A stretch of DNA of 45,650 nt from Annulohypoxylon bovei var. microspora (lineage: Eukaryota; Ascomycota; Sordariomycetes; Xylariales; Hypoxylaceae), in the NCBI GenBank assembly GCA_022836615.1, contig MU405413.1, forward strand, positions 1 through 45,650, written 5' to 3'. Shown here piece by piece: positions 22,729 to 32,793 of the stretch. A model generated the notes under the pieces. That model was given only the letters and a program-made list of their open reading frames with translations, was not told the origin of the DNA and ran no database searches. The position numbers and the translations under genes were made by a program. Position 1 is the first letter of the stretch. Every line of letters begins with the position of its first letter.

Positions 22729-24441
22729 CTACTTCCAACCTTCAACTGCAATCCCTTGCAGGCACTTGAGTAGCCTCTGCAATCCGACCTGTAAAGTCTG
22801 CTTCTCGACAGTGAAGCTGATCCGAAACCAACCTAGCTGTTCAGTAGAGAAACTGCTTCCCGGGGAGATTCCGACACCACATTCGAGGCAGCGCTTGAAT
22901 AGTTTTGTTTCACGATCCTGACACATCTCTAAGTCGGACGGCGACAGTCTGATGATTGACGAGTCCAATACGCTCTCCGGTCGATCTTGACCATAGAGAT
23001 AATGCCGGAGGTCGACCCAGATAAAAGTGCCGGCGTTGCTATAGCGATAGTATGGTATCTTATGCTGATCCAAGGACGTGGTCACGATTGCGCAGTGCTC
23101 TGCAAGGATTTTGCTGTTCTTCGCCACGAAGGCGGCTAGGAATTCTTTATCCTCGAGCATGTTTGCCCACATCTCTTGGGTCACATAGGGTACCCATCCG
23201 AACACACTATACGACTCGTAAGTTCCAATAGTCTTTGAACTGCGAGAAAGGTACTACTTGCCAGATACTTGAGACCGCGGCTACGAGGCCCCTATTTCTA
23301 GAGAGTATTACCCCAATTCTCAGTCCACTCGCACAGAAGTCTTTGCCCATCCCATACGCGACGTGAACTAAATGACGATTGATGCAGTCGCTGAGGTCCA
23401 ATGATGAAACCGACGTGAAAGACACGGAATGAGAAGCGTGTGGATTTTCATATACCGACTTTGCGAAGATCTCGTCGCTAATCAAGTGGAGATTGTGAGA
23501 GCCACAGAAACGGGCGATTTCTCTCAACGTCTCGGCAGGCTACTATTGCATCAGCGCGTATTGATAAAGGTGAACATAATGGCTCACATAGCACGCTCCA
23601 AGTGGATTATGAGGACTATAGTGCGATGCTAGTCAGCACGTGTTCCAAGACCTAGAAATTTTGGATAAGGGGGTTTTGATACTTAGAAATCATTACGGCT
23701 CGAACCTTTACGCCGTCCCTAGCAGCCTTCTGCAGTGCGTCCTCTAATGCCTGCTTGTTCATATCAGGGTCGAAGACATCAAGGAGGCTCCGATATCCTT
23801 CAATGGATTGAAAAGATGCGGGTATGAGCACACCTTTCGACCGTTCGCCCAAGGCAGGCTTGAAGCCAGTGTAGAAGGGCATGGGGGTAATAATACCCTC
23901 ATCCTCATTGCAGATCGACCATGTCAGGGCATCAAGCGCGGCCATAACGCCAGGGAGAATCAGAACCTCTGTTTCCTTCACGGGTTCATGTGCCCGGAAA
24001 TCCGAATTGAAGAACGAAGCGAGTGCCTTCTTTAGACGCGGTGCCCCTCGTGGGCCCACTCCATAGCCTAGATGATCACTAGGACTAATAACTAACTAAG
24101 CTCATGATCAGAAGTTGAACGTCGAAGTCAGTTTGTTTGCCCATACATTGTTCGCGATGTATGTGGCAACTTCCTCCTGTAGGAGAGGATTCTCGGCCAC
24201 ACCAAGGAACACCCTTCACGTAGTTAGTATATGAGGTGTGTTCCAGTGTAAAATAAAGAACACGAAACGGTGGCTAGTAAACTCACAAGCCGTCAGGATT
24301 ATCGGGGCTCCAGGGACTCGCCAACATTTTCTCTAACTTGTCCCATGGATGGCCGTGTAAGAAGTTACGTGCAGATCTTCTAGACAGTTCATATTTCGAA
24401 ATAGTCTCGTTAATCTCGTCATATGAGATCGAGCTAGCCAT
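22729..24441 (-). CDS. PLP-dependent aminotransferase, class I/II, ACC-synthase-like
   Basis: Fold-type I PLP enzyme of 479 residues. Minus-strand exons are 24441-24287, 24213-24121, 24078-23683, 23615-23588, 23539-23258 and 23214-22729; phases agree at every join. Seen in order: GVAENPLLQEE, LGYGVGPRGAPRLKKALASF, the loop SNPHNPLGACY (214-224), SDEIF with PLP-binding Asp246, the Schiff-base lysine in GMGKDF (Lys290), and FRISFTVEK near the C-terminus. These fit the ACC-synthase-like branch more than classical aromatic aminotransferases. Next to an A-T-TE synthetase, the expected job is deaminating an aromatic amino acid to its aryl-pyruvate, but a SAM- or homoserine-directed PLP reaction is possible. 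Two introns are very short (42 and 43 bp) with weak donors (GTTCAA, GTAGTA), so exon 2/3 and 5/6 junctions need transcript proof. An upstream in-frame ATG at about 24552 would add a hydrophobic leader, here taken as untranslated. Confidence 0.85.
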
Positions 24442-24901
24442 GTCGCCAAGATTAGATACTAGGGGCTCGATTTGAGTAGGAGGTAGGATGGATACATGTA
24501 CAGGCGGCAAAACAAATAATAAAAAGAGAGGAACTTTATAGGAGGTAGGCATGCAAGGTAGGTACCTACCTTGTAGTACTCCAAGACCCTACCCTCTGGC
24601 AGCTTACTACCTACATACTAGGTATGTACATCGGACTGTTACAACTGTGATACGTTACCCGATTTGACCCTACGACGTTATATTAGTGTCACACTGGGAG
24701 ATTTCGAGAAAAAAGGTGTAAGAGTGCAAAATCTCTACCGTATAAGCTGTACGAAAAAAGTGGGTATATAAAGGCGCGAAAGCTTACATAAGCAGACCCA
24801 TAGATCTCGCGTCAATTAGTTAGCTAGGTACCTTACGTACCTACCTACAGGTATCCAAGACATTTTTCTACACAACTACAAAGTATAGTGCCACACACCA
24901 A
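24442..24901. promoter_or_regulatory. Aminotransferase promoter and synthetase 3' region
   Basis: This 460-bp gap holds the perfect 20-bp palindrome CAAGGTAGGTACCTACCTTG at 24554-24573, about 110 bp upstream of the aminotransferase ATG. More TACCTA/GGTACC motifs occur at 24610-24632 and 24824-24851. The palindrome could be an operator for a dimeric regulator, but similar motifs are common between genes across the window. Confidence 0.4.
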
Positions 24902-27883
24902 TCACAGTCCCCTAGCTTTCAAAGCCTTCATCAGCGTCGCCGCAAAGGTCTTAACATGTTCAGGTCCAATCATGGTGTAATGGGCGCCCTGGACGGCGTG
25001 GAACCTCGGCTGCTCACGCACAAAGTCGGCCCACCTGCTTAAATGGTCGCGAAGCCACTCCTCTTGAGAGCTTGCCACTGCCCTGAGCGGTACCGCGTGG
25101 AAGACGTCGATACGGCCTACCTCACCTGAAGGGTCATAGTCAACCGCAATGCGCTGGAGCCCAAATACCACGTCCACCCAGTGCACAAGAGCCCCCGTCT
25201 CCATCTTCAGCTCGTCCAGACGCGATTTATCCGCTATCCCCAGAACCCGTTCTATCACGTCCGCGCGGGGAGCTGCGCAGAAGGCCGAGTCGGCCGCCAA
25301 GTCCTCCGAGACATCCTCCGACACGAGCTCCAGGAAATGAGCCAGGTGAAGCAGGCACGTGTTCCAATTCAGCTGGCGGATGCGGAATTTGATGTGCGGC
25401 GGCAGGTTAAAGGAGCCGAGGAAGCCTACTTCCTCGCCGGCACCCTCAAGCCTCTTCGCTACCTCAAATGCCAGCAGTGTGCCATAGCTGTATCCTGCGA
25501 GCGCATAGGGCCCGCGCGGTTGACATCTGCGGATCGCCGTTGTGTATACGTCAACGGCTTCCGTAATGCTGCCGAAAATCCGCTGGCCAGACTCGAAACC
25601 GGCCGCGCGCAGGGCGAACACGGGCCTGTTGTCAACGGAGAGGTGCTGGGCGAGCCGGATAAAGACGAGGACTTCTCCGACGCCCGGGTGTATTAGCCAC
25701 AGCGGTGTCTTAGTGCCTTCCTCGCGGAACACGACGACGGGGTCATAGGAGACGACTGGGTCTTTCTCGGAGGCAAGGGGCCTGGGCTGGCGCAGTTGGG
25801 CGTCGATGTCAGCTGCCAGTGAGCGGACAGGTGGGTTCTTCATAATGTGGATAACAGGGAAATCTATTCCCAACCGCTTATCTATGCGGTACTTGAGTTT
25901 GATGACGTGCATAGAGGTAAATCCAATATCGAATATACTTGTCCCGGCGTGGATGCCAAGGACATCTGGGGTTGTATCGAGAGCCCCGGCAATATCTTCG
26001 ATCAGTCGGGTCTCCGTCTCGGTAGTCAACCCGCGACCCCCGCTGTGATCGCACTTGCGCATTTGCTCCGCCGCGCGGCGTATCGCTTGTTCATATAACT
26101 CAACGTCGCGGGCAAATTCGCCATGTTCGAATAAGCGCTCCAGTTTCGACCGCGATATCTTTCCCAAAGTAGAAGTTGGGAGTCGCGGTAACGAGTATTC
26201 TGAGAGCGGGAAGACGAAGGGCAACGTTGCCGTGCTCAGCAGACACGCTTGCGTTGCCAGGCGCGTAATGTTCATCATTTCCTCGTCCCGCATTGGGAAA
26301 GTGTTGGGTATAACCATAATCGTCACCCGCTCTGTGTACGCGTTCTTGGAAGGGAAAACTACTAGACGCGCCACGCGATCGCCCAAGGCCTGCTCGATGG
26401 CTTGTTGAATATCAACTATGGCCACTTTGAGACCATTGATGTTGATGACTTCCTTGGAGCGTCCCACAAGATTGAGGTTCCCGTCTGAGTCAATCATCCC
26501 TTGGTCTCCGGTCCGAAACCAGTGGTCAGGGGTAAATGCCTCGTTTGTGGCGATCTGATTGTGATAATACCCCTCACAAATAACTAAACCACGTACTTCA
26601 AGGTCGCCGGACTCGCCAGGAGCAGCCACGCCCGTGGGGTTTCCCGGCGTAGTAATGCGCATCTCTATACCGCTTATGCATTTTCCAACGGACGCTACGG
26701 CGTGGCCCTGGGCTACGTCGTAATCAGGGCAGTTTCCATTGTAAATAGATCCGGCACAGGTCTCCGTCATCCCAAAGCCAATAATGATCACGTTAGCAGG
26801 TGCGCCGTATTTTTCGAACAAGGCAGACGCTGCTACGCAGGTTTTCATATCGTTTGCCTCGCCACCGGACACTACTCCAACCAGGCTGGACAGATCCCAT
26901 TCGTTTTCTGCCGTTACAACCCCGTCGACAGCCGAAACAAGTTTCGCGAGGAAAAAGTTTGGTGCGAAGGTACGCGATATGCGGTGCCGGCTAAGCATGT
27001 GCAGAAAAGTCCTCGGCGATGGTACGACATCGGCAGCGCTCACATGGACCTGGTCCACACCAAGCCACAGTGCAAGGAGGTGGATTTCGATCAGGCCTGC
27101 GACGTGATCTATACCGATCCAGTTGAGGAACGGCCGGTCTGGGGGGAGAGGGCGTACCGCAGCCTTGCCAGCAAGCGCGGCCAGGACTTGTCTATGGGTG
27201 AACTGGACCGCTTTGGCGTTTCCAGTACTGCCTGACGTCAACATGAGCATCACCGGACCCCCTTTTGTGTTGTAGTCGTCTTCATTGCAGTTGGAGCCGC
27301 GTATTCCCAGATCTCCGTTCTGAGTGCCATCACAGGTTGGGATACCGCCATCCTCGTGATCCTGTGCTCGGTTTCTCGTGCACATATCACAATCGCATCC
27401 CTGGATATTGTGCCTAAGCTCCTCGTGGGGGCCTGATTCTGCTTGCGATTCTCCAAGCAGATTCTCAACCGGATGAAAATGAATATCTTGATTTTTGCCG
27501 AACAAGTGGACGAGCCTGGACCGGGTAATGCAGATTGGCGAGTGTAGGAGAGCCGACAAAGCTTCTATATGCTTACGGCGCTCATGTTCTACATTGCTGA
27601 ACGGCGTTGAAAGAACCGGTAGCCCACCGGCGAAAAGAACCGACCAGAACCACAGTATGGTGTCCCAATGGTCGTCAAAATGCAGTAGCACTGGGCGACC
27701 AATGTTGAACTCCTCTAAAGCTCGAATTTTATAGCTGTTGTGCTTTGCTTGCTGATACAAATCGGTATATGTGATCTCTACAGGGTTGCAAGTGTTGCCC
27801 AGGGGGTAAAGCAGGAGACGGCCCGGGTGATGGGACTTCGCTCGGCCCCTAAGAACGCCTTGAAGAGTTACACATGTAGCCAT
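24902..27883 (-). CDS. NRPS-like synthetase, adenylation-thiolation-thioesterase (A-T-TE)
   Basis: Core enzyme of the cluster; intronless, 993 residues, no condensation domain. The A domain spans about 1-600: A3 LTSGSTGNAKAV (215-226), DHVAGLIEIHLL, TFAPNFFLAKL, A5 GFGMTET (369-375), A7 TGD (458-460), A8 around GRSKEVINI, and A10 with Lys in GKISR (574-578). The T domain has the phosphopantetheine serine in FDIGFTSMHVIKL (Ser657). The TE has GYSYG (Ser799 as nucleophile) and GAHYTMI near the end for the catalytic His. The order and A-domain wording resemble TdiA/AtrA-type enzymes, which load two aryl-pyruvates and join them into quinones, furanones or butyrolactones. Substrate and product cannot be read from sequence. 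About 60 residues (143-207) just before A3 form an acidic, Cys-bearing insertion. It shares a ~960-bp promoter with OMT-C. Confidence 0.92.
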   Translation of the reverse strand: MATCVTLQGVLRGRAKSHHPGRLLLYPLGNTCNPVEITYTDLYQQAKHNSYKIRALEEFNIGRPVLLHFDDHWDTILWFWSVLFAGGLPVLSTPFSNVEHERRKHIEALSALLHSPICITRSRLVHLFGKNQDIHFHPVENLLGESQAESGPHEELRHNIQGCDCDMCTRNRAQDHEDGGIPTCDGTQNGDLGIRGSNCNEDDYNTKGGPVMLMLTSGSTGNAKAVQFTHRQVLAALAGKAAVRPLPPDRPFLNWIGIDHVAGLIEIHLLALWLGVDQVHVSAADVVPSPRTFLHMLSRHRISRTFAPNFFLAKLVSAVDGVVTAENEWDLSSLVGVVSGGEANDMKTCVAASALFEKYGAPANVIIIGFGMTETCAGSIYNGNCPDYDVAQGHAVASVGKCISGIEMRITTPGNPTGVAAPGESGDLEVRGLVICEGYYHNQIATNEAFTPDHWFRTGDQGMIDSDGNLNLVGRSKEVININGLKVAIVDIQQAIEQALGDRVARLVVFPSKNAYTERVTIMVIPNTFPMRDEEMMNITRLATQACLLSTATLPFVFPLSEYSLPRLPTSTLGKISRSKLERLFEHGEFARDVELYEQAIRRAAEQMRKCDHSGGRGLTTETETRLIEDIAGALDTTPDVLGIHAGTSIFDIGFTSMHVIKLKYRIDKRLGIDFPVIHIMKNPPVRSLAADIDAQLRQPRPLASEKDPVVSYDPVVVFREEGTKTPLWLIHPGVGEVLVFIRLAQHLSVDNRPVFALRAAGFESGQRIFGSITEAVDVYTTAIRRCQPRGPYALAGYSYGTLLAFEVAKRLEGAGEEVGFLGSFNLPPHIKFRIRQLNWNTCLLHLAHFLELVSEDVSEDLAADSAFCAAPRADVIERVLGIADKSRLDELKMETGALVHWVDVVFGLQRIAVDYDPSGEVGRIDVFHAVPLRAVASSQEEWLRDHLSRWADFVREQPRFHAVQGAHYTMIGPEHVKTFAATLMKALKARGL

Positions 27884-28843
27884 TGTATTGTTGGTTTCAG
27901 GTTTTACCTTAGAACACAGGTCTCTATTTTCGATGGGAATCTGGGGATATTAGGTACTACTTCTGTATGATTTTATCAAGCTATAGGTAGTCAAGCCGAC
28001 TCCTAACATTTAGGCATGATTAACGACCTAGCAATACACTACATGATCCTCCCTTGCTCGATAAGTTTTGGTTCCTTGATTTAGACTCATATCCGTTTGC
28101 CGTAATACTAGAGACAAGGTACAGAATCCTCCGTTCTGTGGCGTTTTTCTTGTCAGGGTGTGTCGAGCTTGAAGTCTTCTATTTGATTATCCCGAGGTGC
28201 ACTTTTTTTTATTTCCAATATGTCACGTTATTAGGAATTAGAGTGTGGTTGCACTAGGAATACGGCTCTATTGTTTACGTATTCTTAAAGCATCATTGCG
28301 GCGCTGCGTTGTGACGCCGTGGATCATTTTCTCAAGCCATAATCACCGAGTTACACACGCGGAGTTGCATGGGGGAGTTCCATCTGAAGCAACGTCGGCT
28401 GCACTTGGACCGGGGGAGAAATGTGATATGTAAGTCAGCTCTCATATATACGAATAGTTTCCTATCTCATCTCTCGTGTAACTATCGGGCCAGGCCTCGC
28501 TTTATCACAAATACCGAAACGCCATGCATTCCAATCCAAGTTTCAGTCTATCTGACACCGAGCGGATATAGATATACATGTGGCCGAAGTACTGTCCCGA
28601 ATGACCAGCCGCATGTTGAATACCTATACTAACATCCCGTGGTAGTTTACCCATTTTTTATCCTAACGTTTCTAGCTCCCTTGAGGGGGTGTCGAGTTTA
28701 CATAATCATAACCTCAGAAGCCTCAAGCCCCTAACCTTTTCTGACAATTGATATTTGAGCGTTTGAACCTTGAGTAGTTGTGTACCGCTTGCCCGTGATC
28801 TCATCCATCTAGTGTTGCTTACCCCCTTCGATTCCTAAGCAAC
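27884..28843. promoter_or_regulatory. Divergent promoter of the synthetase and OMT-C
   Basis: The 960-bp gap separates two genes transcribed outward, so it must carry both promoters. Short open frames inside have no family features. No single strong regulator motif stands out. Confidence 0.55.
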
Positions 28844-30356
28844 ATGACTTCGAGTGAAACTATTCCACGCATTGTGCAGCTCGCGGGTGCCATCAGCACT
28901 TCAGTGACTAACATACAGAAGACTCTATGCGCCAAGGGCATCCCACCACCTAGTTTCGATGAAGACGCCCCCTTCAACATCCCGCTCGAGATTACTAAGG
29001 ACCATGACATTGTGCTTGACGCCACGGCGGAGCTCCACGACCTATTGCTAGAGCCATTGAACTTGATTCACAGGCATGGAGGCGTAAGTGAGCACCGTCT
29101 GGGCACTATACTACCTATGTCTGACTGCGATGATTCCAAAGCACAACAACTTGCTATGCCTGGGGGCAATCGCTGAGTTCAAAATCGCGGATATGGTCCC
29201 GCCGAACGGCCGCGCATCGTTTGGCGAGATCGCCAACCAAACGCCAATGACGGAGCAGATGACAGCTCGCATCCTAAGACATGCTATGACAATGCGTGTC
29301 TTTCGCGAACCTGAGCCAGGTATGGTGGCTCACACAGCCGCGTCCAAGGTACTGAGCCACTCGGCCGCCAATGACTGGCTACAATCTGGCACACGCGAGA
29401 TGTGGCCGGCCGCTACTAAGGTCAGTTCAGCCTGATACACACAAGTATCTCATTTGGGTCAAAGGCTCATGGTTGCACATAATAGACTCTGGAGGCCCTT
29501 CAAAAGTGGCCAGCATCCCAAGAACCAAATGAAACAGTAAGAGCGCTTGCCTTGTCGAGCTGTATAAGACATTGAAACGTTATATGTAGGGTTATTCGCT
29601 GTCGAACAATGGCACAGAAACCGTCTATGATGTTTTCGCGAAAGATGCCGAGCGAGCTGAGCGCTGGGCAAGGGGCATGGAGATTTTTTCCCGGAGACCT
29701 CAGTTCAACCTGTTGTATATAACGAACAACTATGACTGGAAATCTCTAGGCCAGGCTCAAGTAATCGACATTGGTTCGCAAGGGCAAGTCTCCATGACAT
29801 TGGCGAGAGAATTCAGCAACCTCGAACTGATTGCTCAGGATATGGGGAAAGTTGTTGATGCCGCCTTTCCAGAAGAGCTACGAAACAGAGTTCAGTTCAT
29901 AACGCATGACCTCTTTGCCCAACAGCCTTACAAGGGAGCCGATGTTTATTCCCTGCGCTGGGTATTTCACACTTGGTCCGATAAGTACTGCACTCAAATC
30001 TTGCGCGCCCTGATACCTGCACTTAAACCCGGGGCAAGAGTTATAGTCCAGGAGACGCTAATGCCAGAGCCGGGCGCGATTGCAACGTGGAAAGAGAAGA
30101 ATATGAGGTCTGTTAGACACAATCTAATTCCCCAAGTCCCCAATGGTTGATCTGACTCCTTCTGTTTTGCAGGGCTACTGATCTCAACATGGCGGCCGCG
30201 TTTAATGCGCAAGAGCGAACAGTGACCGAATTGAAATCATTATTTGAGAGGGTCGATTCGGGGTTTGAACTCCGGAATGTGATTGAGCCAGCTGGATCTG
30301 CGTTTGGAATTCTCGAATTTGTGTGGAAGGGGTCAGTCAAACAAGACACGACTTGA
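28844..30356 (+). CDS. SAM-dependent O-methyltransferase (OMT-C)
   Basis: Predicted tailoring O-methyltransferase, 423 residues. Exons are 28844-29083, 29142-29420, 29486-29536, 29590-30107 and 30173-30356. The dimerisation half shows EFKIADMVPPNGRASFGEIA and FREPEPGMVAHT. The SAM motif is VIDIGSQGQVSM with Asp250, but has GSQG in place of the usual GGG.G. The catalytic-type histidine is in LRWVFHTWSDKY (His317). The first three exons (240, 279 and 51 nt) are identical in length to those of OMT-B and the proteins align closely, so they are paralogues. OMT-C keeps both residues that OMT-B has lost and is likely the active member. It is divergent from the synthetase, which suggests co-regulation. 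Confidence 0.88.
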
Positions 30357-30634
30357 GTATACGTCTAATGGATCAGATAGTAAAAAGTTTACACCAAGCT
30401 TCACGGGTACAATTGTTTTTGAATAGGAAGTCTGTTGTCGTAATTGAAAGCCAATATTTACATTTAAACTTCATTTCACAGTGCCGTGTTCGCGTCTGAG
30501 TTTGAAAGCTTCAAAGGGCTGGTATTCAGCGCTCGCGAGTGAGATGCTTTAATGATAGGAATCTAGTATAAGCCGCACTCAGTCACATCGTCACATGCCC
30601 CTTTTCCTTCCGAACATCCTGTTCCCCTTCCACC

Positions 30635-32012
30635 TTACAGGGCGCGTGGCAGACGTACATCCATAACACTCTCGTAGTTTAGGGGGTAATAAGTATACGA
30701 GCGGACAAGCTCGAGCCCGACATCTTCAAAAACCTCGCGCCACTGTGCTTCCGTACGCTCCATGCTCGCAAACGCCGAGAGCATAGTCATGTCAATGGAC
30801 GCAGTGTTGAAACTGACACACTTTTCCGGGAAAACCATTTCGTCGACGAGCAGTACCGAGCTAGGCTCCATGGCCGCCTTGATGTTTTCAAGCACTTTCC
30901 TCACCTTATGTGGCGGGTGATTATGCAGCACGGCACGGAGGTGGTAGAACTTGGCACCTTGTCCATAAGAGATGAGTCAGCTCAGCCCAGGGAAGCAGGA
31001 AGGATGGTCCGCGGCTACTACTTACCGGCTACGGGTTGTGACTCGAATATGTCATGTGCCATGTTCTCGACGCCGGGGGTGGGGAGTGCCTTCGCCACCG
31101 AATGTGGTAAGTCTTGTAGCACGATGCGACCTGGCAACTCGGGATACTTTTCTCGGAACTGGGCGCATTGGTGGCCGACCCCGCCACCCATGTTGACGAA
31201 TAGGGGCTTCTCAGCTGGCCAACCAGCAGCTTCCGCGGCGACAGGATATACCGATAGCCAAGTAGCATCGGGCTGACGGCGCAGGGCCATATAGGCATTG
31301 AAGTGATCTAGGTGTGCTTGATTTTGGGCGAACCAGCCATACGGGTTCAGCTCCGTATTAAAGGCCATTTGAAAGGCCGTGTCGGTATCGTTGACCGGAT
31401 TCTTGTAGCCAGTCTGCTCTAAGAAAGCCGGCAGGGAGTGGTATGGCGGTGCAGCGGTACCAAAACTGATGATCAGTGAGCAAAGGAGCGCCGTAGTCAT
31501 TGAGAGCGAACCTACTAGTGAGATACACCGGCCTCGACAAGCCTCTGGCTGAGATTGTGTGTTACATGATTGGCGGCATACTGGTGTATGTCTGTCTCGC
31601 GAACTGCTCCTATCGCAGCGAGGAACCGCAAGAGGCGGACTAGACCAACTGTGAGGTTCAATCTCTAGGTTGAAGGGGCTCAAATGCTTACCTACTCATT
31701 AATTGGGGGTCAGCCCCCGCCTTTTGTGATATCTGATCGACTGTCACTGGCTCGCCGAGTTCAACCAAGTACTTAAAAAGCCCTAAGTTGATCCCGACTT
31801 GAACTACAGCGGCTTGAAGGCTCTAGATCCTAGTCAGTTTTTGAAGCTGATTTTGAAGTGAAGGTGAACAAAACCATATGTCCATATCTGTGGATAGTAT
31901 CATGGGGAGTTTCGAAGGAGTACGCGAGGTTTTGGAGAGCCACCATTATGTTTCGGCGGGCATCATCGCCCTCATCTGCTAGCTGTTTGATCTGATCCGA
32001 AATTGCCTGCAT
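30635..32012 (-). CDS. SAM-dependent O-methyltransferase (OMT-D)
   Basis: Predicted O-methyltransferase of 383 residues. Minus-strand exons are 32012-31875, 31822-31696, 31639-31516, 31465-31026 and 30957-30635. The N-terminal half includes VQVGINLGLFKYLVELGEPV and IRLLRFLAAIGAVRE. A 50-bp intron restores GVSHYFGTAAPPYHSLPAFL, which otherwise appears broken. The SAM motif is FVNMGGGVGH, with Asn221 where most relatives have Asp, followed by IVLQDLPHSV. The catalytic-type histidine is in LRAVLHNHPPHK (His288). Exons 2 and 3 (127 and 124 nt) match OMT-A, so these two are a second paralogue pair. The start is the only nearby ATG in frame and gives a shorter N-terminus than OMT-A. It is convergent with OMT-C and divergent from the P450. 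Confidence 0.85.
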
Positions 32013-32793
32013 AGTGATATTTGCCTTATTGTGCCAAAATAGGACTGGTATATTATTTGCTGGGACGTAGTGATGAAAATATCTTGTGTCAGAACCTTTG
32101 ATCTCCTTTGCTGTTCTCGGTTTGCTTCACTACCTACCTAAATAGTCGATATACCTATCTAGTAAATACTCAGAATCCTCCACAATTTGCAATCAAAGTT
32201 CCCAGGGGGTACAGGCCTGGCAAGTATCTCTTGGTGACCGAGTCAATGCAGGTCATTAGAGGCCGGTAGTGTTGTGAAACGGTCAGCCCTTGCGAGCCCT
32301 GTGGCGTGTAGAAGCCCAGCAAAGTTCTCGGTTCTAGATCCGGGGATAGGTCTTCATCCAACTTCCATATTACGCGTCAGATGTATTGTCGAGGCAGGCT
32401 GTATTAAGCATTACCTGCATGGGACTTGATAGTGATCCCCGAACTCAGAGTGCAGCTGTACAATCCTTCCGCTTTTTTATAGACGCCCCTACATCGTCAA
32501 CAACTACACCCTATTCAATGTTGGCCGTGACGTCGGATGAGTACGAGGATGCTACGTAACACGATCGTTACTTCGACTGATCTCAGTGACCCAATACAGA
32601 GACTGCTTAGGTAAATGTAGTCCTAGACCGAGAGTTTGGTAGAATGAGGCTTGGTTAACTCAAGTGGTAGAGCTGGATCTCTTTCAAAAAGATAAGTCCA
32701 CAAAAAGGAACATACACAAGAAACTAGATGCTATTATTCAACGTTGTTTCACTGTAGTAACATTGCTGAACTGTCTACACTGCAGCCTGCATC
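32013..32793. promoter_or_regulatory. Divergent region between OMT-D and the P450
   Basis: This 780-bp gap must hold both promoters. It also contains a coding-like relic (32170-32460). TACCTA-type motifs lie at 32132-32157, close to OMT-D. Confidence 0.5.
32170..32460 (-). pseudogene. Possible relic of a flavoprotein-type gene (C-terminal part)
   Basis: A minus-strand frame at 32361-32170 reads GSQGLTVSQHYRPLMTCID and then RYLPGLYPLGTLIANCGGF before a stop. The pattern GL.V...., then PGLY..G, resembles the C-terminus of FAD_binding_2 (fumarate-reductase-like) flavoproteins. A preceding frame (YKKAEGLYSCTLSSGITIKS) ending near 32419 could join across a ~60-bp intron. No N-terminal FAD-binding part is visible further upstream. 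It could also be a chance frame; the family link is a guess. Confidence 0.22.

Noticed and set aside
24079..24120. Apparent frameshift and stop in the aminotransferase
   Set aside because: A 42-bp intron (GTTCAA..CCTAG) restores the expected DHLGYGVGPRG with matching phases, so the gene is called intact, with a caution on the weak donor.
25181..27235. Several 100-180-codon plus-strand frames inside the synthetase gene
   Set aside because: They are antisense shadows of the GC-rich synthetase coding sequence.
31466..31515. Apparent break in OMT-D between two frames
   Set aside because: A 50-bp intron with a CACTGATC branch joins them as GVSHYFGTAAPPYH in the correct phase.
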